Assembly (NCBI RefSeq): GCF_002934665.1
Contig: NZ_NIRS01000007.1
Coordinates: forward strand, 1-64,000
Direction: 5' to 3'
From: Pseudomonas laurylsulfatiphila
Lineage (GTDB): Bacteria > Pseudomonadota > Gammaproteobacteria > Pseudomonadales > Pseudomonadaceae
Length of the DNA stretch: 64,000 nucleotides
In this document: in pieces, positions 60,364-64,000 of the stretch
Numbering within the stretch: the stretch's first letter is position 1
Layout: each line of letters opens with the position of its first letter
The notes under the pieces: model-generated
What the model was told of the DNA's origin: nothing
Seen by the model: only the letters and a program-made list of their open reading frames with translations
Databases searched by the model: none
Translations under genes and position numbers: made by a program

Positions 60364-60539
60364 GCATGGATAGCGCTGACAGCAACACCTCGCAGTTCAT
60401 CAAGCAACACGCCGAGTCGCAGTACGAGCAGTTTCACCAGAAACGCCAACATGAAGTTGCCACCAGCGCAGACAAACGCCTCGCCGACCTGAGCCAGCTT
60501 GCTCACCAGCTATCAGACAAGACTCGTAAGAATGATTGA
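60360..60539 (+). CDS. 59-residue hypothetical protein between the two methylase genes
   Basis: The frame from ATG 60360 (overlapping the hsdM stop as ATGA) to TGA 60537-60539 codes for a hydrophilic, Gln/His-rich peptide (MSMDSADSNTSQFIKQHAES...; C-term DKTRKND). It overlaps the HsdMS start by eight bases, so all three are translationally linked. It has no recognised domain. The tight coupling argues for a real gene. It is too short for most ORF callers. Confidence 0.65.
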   Translation: MSMDSADSNTSQFIKQHAESQYEQFHQKRQHEVATSADKRLADLSQLAHQLSDKTRKND

Positions 60540-63297
60540 GTACCAGAAAAACCAAGCCTCTCAACTTGGCAAAAAGAAACTCGAAGACCTCCTTTGGGGA
60601 GCGGCCGAGTTTCTTCGCGGGCAGATCGACGCCTCCGATTACAAGCAGTACATCTTCCCGCTATTGTTCTATAAACGCCTATCCGACGTTTACCTGGAAG
60701 AGTATGTCGAGGCCATGGAGGTCAACGAGGGCGATGCCGACTATTCCGTCATGCCCATGTTTCACCGCTTCCATATTCCCCAGGAGGCGCGCTGGGAAAA
60801 GGTACGCCATACCAGCAAGAACATTGGCGAAGCCATCCAGAATGCCCTGCGCCTGATCGAGACCCACAACGAACGCCTGCACGGCGTATTCGGCGATGCC
60901 CAGTGGACCAACAAAGAGCGTCTACCCGACCACCTGCTGGCCGACCTGATTCAGCACTTCAGCAAGATCCCCCTTGGCATCAAGTCGGTGGCCCAGGATG
61001 ACCTGGGCGAAGCTTACGAATACCTGATCAAGAAGTTCGCCGACGACTCTGGCCACACCGCCGCCGAGTTCTACACCAATCGCACCGTGGTGCACCTGAT
61101 GACCCGCATCATGGGTCTCAAACCCGGTGAAACCGCCTATGACCCCACCTGCGGCACCGGCGGCATGCTGCTCAATGCGGTGATGGACCTGCGGGACGAA
61201 GGTAAAGAATGGCGCAGTGTCAAACTCTATGGCCAGGAAGTGAACCTGCTCACCTCCGCCATAGCCCGTATGAACATGTTCCTGCACGAGATCGAAGAGT
61301 TTGAAGTGCTGCGCGGCGATACCTTGGCCGAGCCCAAGTTTATCGATAACGACCAGCTCAAACAGTTCGACGTGATCTTCGCTAACCCGCCGTACTCCAT
61401 CAAAAAATGGAACCGCGACAAGTTCGCTGCCGACCCTTATGGCCGTAACTTTTACGGCGTGCCACCCCAGGGCTGCGCCGACTATGGCTTTTACACCCAT
61501 ATCATCAAGAGCCTGAAGCCCGACACCGGCCGCGCCGCCATGCTCTGGCCCCACGGCGTGCTGTTCCGTGACTCGGAACAGGCCATCCGTAAGCAGGTGA
61601 TCGAGTCGGACATTATCGAAGCAGTGATTGGCCTTGGCCCCAATCTCTTCTATAACTCGCCGATGGAATCCTGCGTGGTGGTGCTCAACTGCAACAAACC
61701 CACTGAGCGCAAAGGCAAGATCCTGTTTATCAATGGAATCGAACATGTCACACGCGAGCGCGCACATAGTCGACTCTCGGACGATGACCTCGCCGTACTA
61801 ACCGAAGCCTACTTCGCGCCGGACAAATCTCCGGCCATTACTGCGCTGGTGGATATCGAAGCGATTCGCGAGAACCAACACAATTTGTCGATACCGCTTT
61901 ATGTGCAGTCCCCCAGCGATGGGGATTTGCATGAGATCGAACACGCCATTGAAGCCTGGAAAGTCAGTCGCGTCCGTTTGAAAAAGCAAACTAGCAGATT
62001 GTTAAAAAACCTCGCTGAATTGGGTTTTTCTTCAGAAGAAATATCTATCACCAAAACCTTGAGTCCAGCAATCGAGCGATTTGAAAGAGCATTGTCTGAT
62101 GGTTGGCAGAGATTAAAATTTAGCGATGTCGCTAGGCAGTGTAAGGAATCTGTAGATCGAGAGAATAACCCCTTCGAAAGATATGTAGAGGGTGGTCATA
62201 TGGATACCGAAGACTTAAGAGTGAGGAGGTATGGCACCTTCTCTGATGACTATGTGGGGCCCGCATTTCATCGCATATTTCGAAAAGGTCAAATACTCTA
62301 TGGCTCAAGACGAACATATTTGAAGAAAGTGGCTGTAGCGGATTTTGATGGGGTCACCGCAAACACCACTTATGTCATAGAACCAGCGGATTGTGGGTTT
62401 TTTGATGGGCGCCTACTGCCATTCATCATGTTGTCCGAAGGATTCACGCGACATTCCGTTGTTAACTCAAAGGGGTCTACAAACCCATATATAAACTGGT
62501 CGGATATTGAAGGGTATGAGTTTTATATCCCTGATGTTAAGGCGCAGGCGGGGATATTGAAGATCCTCCAGAGAGTCGCTGACCAAGAAGAGGCAATTAG
62601 ATCTATAATTTTCGCCCTTGAAGAATGCTTGCGTGCAGTTCAATTGAACGCATTCAAAGACAGTTCCGATGTGGATGCAAAAAATAACTGCGAACTTGGT
62701 GGTGGCTGGATTAATTATCAAATTAAAGATATTTTGATGAGTCCCCCAGAAAGCGGAGACTCGGTTTCTGCAGTTGATAAAGATACTGGTTTTTATGTCT
62801 TGAATCTAAACTGCTTGACCCGGCACGGATTTCAAACTAATGGATATAAATCTATAGAGGCTCAGAAGTTTTCAAGAGAATTGAGGCTAGGCAATGGAGA
62901 TCTATTGGTTTCTAGGGCAAACACAGCGGATTTAGTTGGTTTTGCAGGAATTTACAAAGATGAACTTGAAAGGAGTGCTATATTCCCTGACACAATGTGG
63001 CGATTGAATGTAAAGGAAAATCTTGTGTCGAAGGAGTTCTTAAAAAATTATCTGCTTTCGCCATGCGCTAGATCTCAAATAAAAATGATAGCTGCTGGCA
63101 CAAGCGGGAGTATGAAAAAAATTAACAAGAGTTCGTTTTCCAAGCTGAAAATAGCGATCCCTTCAGACACGCAGCAGAAGTTGATCAATAATTCCATTGG
63201 AGAGCTTTTGGAATCTATCAATATTGCATCAATCAAGCTTTCTGATCTGAGAAGGTTAAGAACATCTATTTTTGAAGATTTCCTTAGGCAGGCCTGA
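60532..63297 (+). CDS. HsdM-HsdS fusion protein of a type I restriction-modification system
   Basis: This 921-residue protein joins a complete methylase (motif I DPTCGTGG 204-211; NPPY 285-288; to about residue 480) to an HsdS-like region with two target-recognition domains (about 535-720 and 735-921), each starting with a GW(Q/I)-type strand. The HsdS part is markedly AT-richer and uses rarer codons than the HsdM part. ATG 60532 was chosen because similarity begins at MIEYQKNQ. Normal HsdM and HsdS are separate, so the fusion is unusual. It resembles the free HsdM throughout the N-terminal part. Confidence 0.88.
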   Translation: MIEYQKNQASQLGKKKLEDLLWGAAEFLRGQIDASDYKQYIFPLLFYKRLSDVYLEEYVEAMEVNEGDADYSVMPMFHRFHIPQEARWEKVRHTSKNIGEAIQNALRLIETHNERLHGVFGDAQWTNKERLPDHLLADLIQHFSKIPLGIKSVAQDDLGEAYEYLIKKFADDSGHTAAEFYTNRTVVHLMTRIMGLKPGETAYDPTCGTGGMLLNAVMDLRDEGKEWRSVKLYGQEVNLLTSAIARMNMFLHEIEEFEVLRGDTLAEPKFIDNDQLKQFDVIFANPPYSIKKWNRDKFAADPYGRNFYGVPPQGCADYGFYTHIIKSLKPDTGRAAMLWPHGVLFRDSEQAIRKQVIESDIIEAVIGLGPNLFYNSPMESCVVVLNCNKPTERKGKILFINGIEHVTRERAHSRLSDDDLAVLTEAYFAPDKSPAITALVDIEAIRENQHNLSIPLYVQSPSDGDLHEIEHAIEAWKVSRVRLKKQTSRLLKNLAELGFSSEEISITKTLSPAIERFERALSDGWQRLKFSDVARQCKESVDRENNPFERYVEGGHMDTEDLRVRRYGTFSDDYVGPAFHRIFRKGQILYGSRRTYLKKVAVADFDGVTANTTYVIEPADCGFFDGRLLPFIMLSEGFTRHSVVNSKGSTNPYINWSDIEGYEFYIPDVKAQAGILKILQRVADQEEAIRSIIFALEECLRAVQLNAFKDSSDVDAKNNCELGGGWINYQIKDILMSPPESGDSVSAVDKDTGFYVLNLNCLTRHGFQTNGYKSIEAQKFSRELRLGNGDLLVSRANTADLVGFAGIYKDELERSAIFPDTMWRLNVKENLVSKEFLKNYLLSPCARSQIKMIAAGTSGSMKKINKSSFSKLKIAIPSDTQQKLINNSIGELLESINIASIKLSDLRRLRTSIFEDFLRQA

Positions 63298-63299
63298 GA

Positions 63300-64000
63300 A
63301 TGTTTAACGAGCATACTGTCACCGAAAATGGAATTATCGACCGCTTAAAAAATTTAAGTGGGGGAAAGTGGACTTACTGCCACGGCGAGAGCCTGCCCAA
63401 GAAGGCGCAGGATATATTTGTCGATGAGTGGCTAAAAGACGCGTTGTGTTCGTTAAACCCAGCTATCGACAAACAGCCGGATTACGCCGATGAGGTAATT
63501 CATAAGCTGCGCGGTGTAATGCTGGAGGCCCCGCACAGTGGCCTGGTCCGGGCCAACGAGAATTTCCAGGCGTGGCTGCTGGCCGAAAAAACCTTGGCCT
63601 TTGGTGAGAATGGTGAACATGTCACCATCAATCTGATCGACTTCGAAAACCTCGACAACAACCACTTTGTAGTGGCCCAGCAGGTGCACTATGTCGCGGC
63701 TGGCGAGGTGTTCTTCGATATTGTGCTGTATGTAAACGGCATCCCGCTGGTGGTAGGTGAAGTGAAAAGCGCCACTCGCCCCAGCGTCAGTTGGCAGGAC
63801 GGTGCCGCTGACTTTATGGGCGGCAAAAAACACTATTGGCAGCATGCAAAAGCCTTTTTCGTACCCAACCTGCTGTGCTTCGCCAGTGAGGGCAAAACCT
63901 TTGCCTACGGAGCGATCAATGCCCGGGTCAAAGATTGGGGCCCCTGGCACCACACCGATCAGCGTGAGGATATTCCCGACACCCTGGCCTCCGTGCTGGC
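63300..64000 (+). CDS. hsdR: Type I restriction subunit HsdR, N-terminal part (cut by window edge)
   Basis: The frame opens at ATG 63300, two bases after the HsdMS stop, and stays open to the window end (233 codons). It has the HsdR N-terminal nuclease core FDIVLYVNGIPLVVGEVKSATRP (PD-(D/E)XK: D, then E-x-K), preceded by HYVAAGEVF. The translocase motor part lies beyond the window. It translates as a restriction endonuclease subunit that would need the M and S parts for activity. Confidence 0.9.
   Translation, partial: MFNEHTVTENGIIDRLKNLSGGKWTYCHGESLPKKAQDIFVDEWLKDALCSLNPAIDKQPDYADEVIHKLRGVMLEAPHSGLVRANENFQAWLLAEKTLAFGENGEHVTINLIDFENLDNNHFVVAQQVHYVAAGEVFFDIVLYVNGIPLVVGEVKSATRPSVSWQDGAADFMGGKKHYWQHAKAFFVPNLLCFASEGKTFAYGAINARVKDWGPWHHTDQREDIPDTLASVL

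Overview
The window reads as chromosomal DNA of a fluorescent Pseudomonas (P. fluorescens group). The evidence is a Pseudomonas-type 5S rRNA end, high G+C with strong third-position bias, many Pseudomonas REP palindromes, OprD and HBM-chemoreceptor families, and a kynureninase whose numbering places the PLP lysine at residue 227, as in the P. fluorescens enzyme. There are no transposase, integrase or CRISPR genes. The only clearly foreign-looking DNA is at the right end.

Layout. (1) 1-9.6 kb: the tail of an rRNA operon, then recC-recB-recD as a tightly overlapping operon. (2) 9.6-13.1 kb: a LysR regulator and mmsA-mmsB (valine/methylmalonate-semialdehyde catabolism). (3) 13.1-16.1 kb: a rearranged patch with two near-identical cupin genes, a MerR regulator with a quinone reductase, and a LysR pseudogene that lost 304 bp relative to an intact paralogue at 28.5-29.4 kb. 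(4) 16.2-28.5 kb: a tryptophan-to-catechol block: kynB-kynA, an AroP-like permease, antA-antB-antC, antR, kynR, kynU, an OprD porin and a second permease. Tryptophan would be opened to kynurenine, cleaved to anthranilate plus alanine, and anthranilate dioxygenated to catechol. (5) 28.5-33.5 kb: LysR/TauE, a YgiN-type monooxygenase, MdaB with its LysR regulator, and an SDR. (6) 33.7-39.1 kb: a SulP transporter and a D-amino-acid operon (GntP-type permease, RpiR regulator, D-aminoacylase).

(7) 39.3-50.7 kb is the most unusual metabolic block. An AraC regulator is divergent from an alkyl-DHAP-synthase-like flavoprotein, a GlpD-like dehydrogenase and an FGGY kinase. These are followed by a secreted zinc phospholipase C/S1-P1-fold enzyme, a DUF1302 outer-membrane protein and a DUF1329 protein. 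I infer a glycerolipid, possibly ether-lipid, catabolic locus. (8) 50.8-58.5 kb: a FitAB-type toxin-antitoxin pair with a perfect 26-bp operator palindrome, an HBM chemoreceptor, a lipid-phosphate pair (Ais/PmrG-like phosphatase plus PAP2), DUF2252, DUF6124 and a cysteine hydrolase. (9) 58.8-64 kb: a type I restriction-modification locus with unusual architecture: a free HsdM, a 59-aa overlapping ORF, an HsdM-HsdS fusion with AT-rich recognition domains, and an HsdR cut by the window edge.

REP elements of at least two sequence families separate most transcription units. One sits in only one of the two duplicated cupin regions, so it marks an insertion or loss after the duplication.
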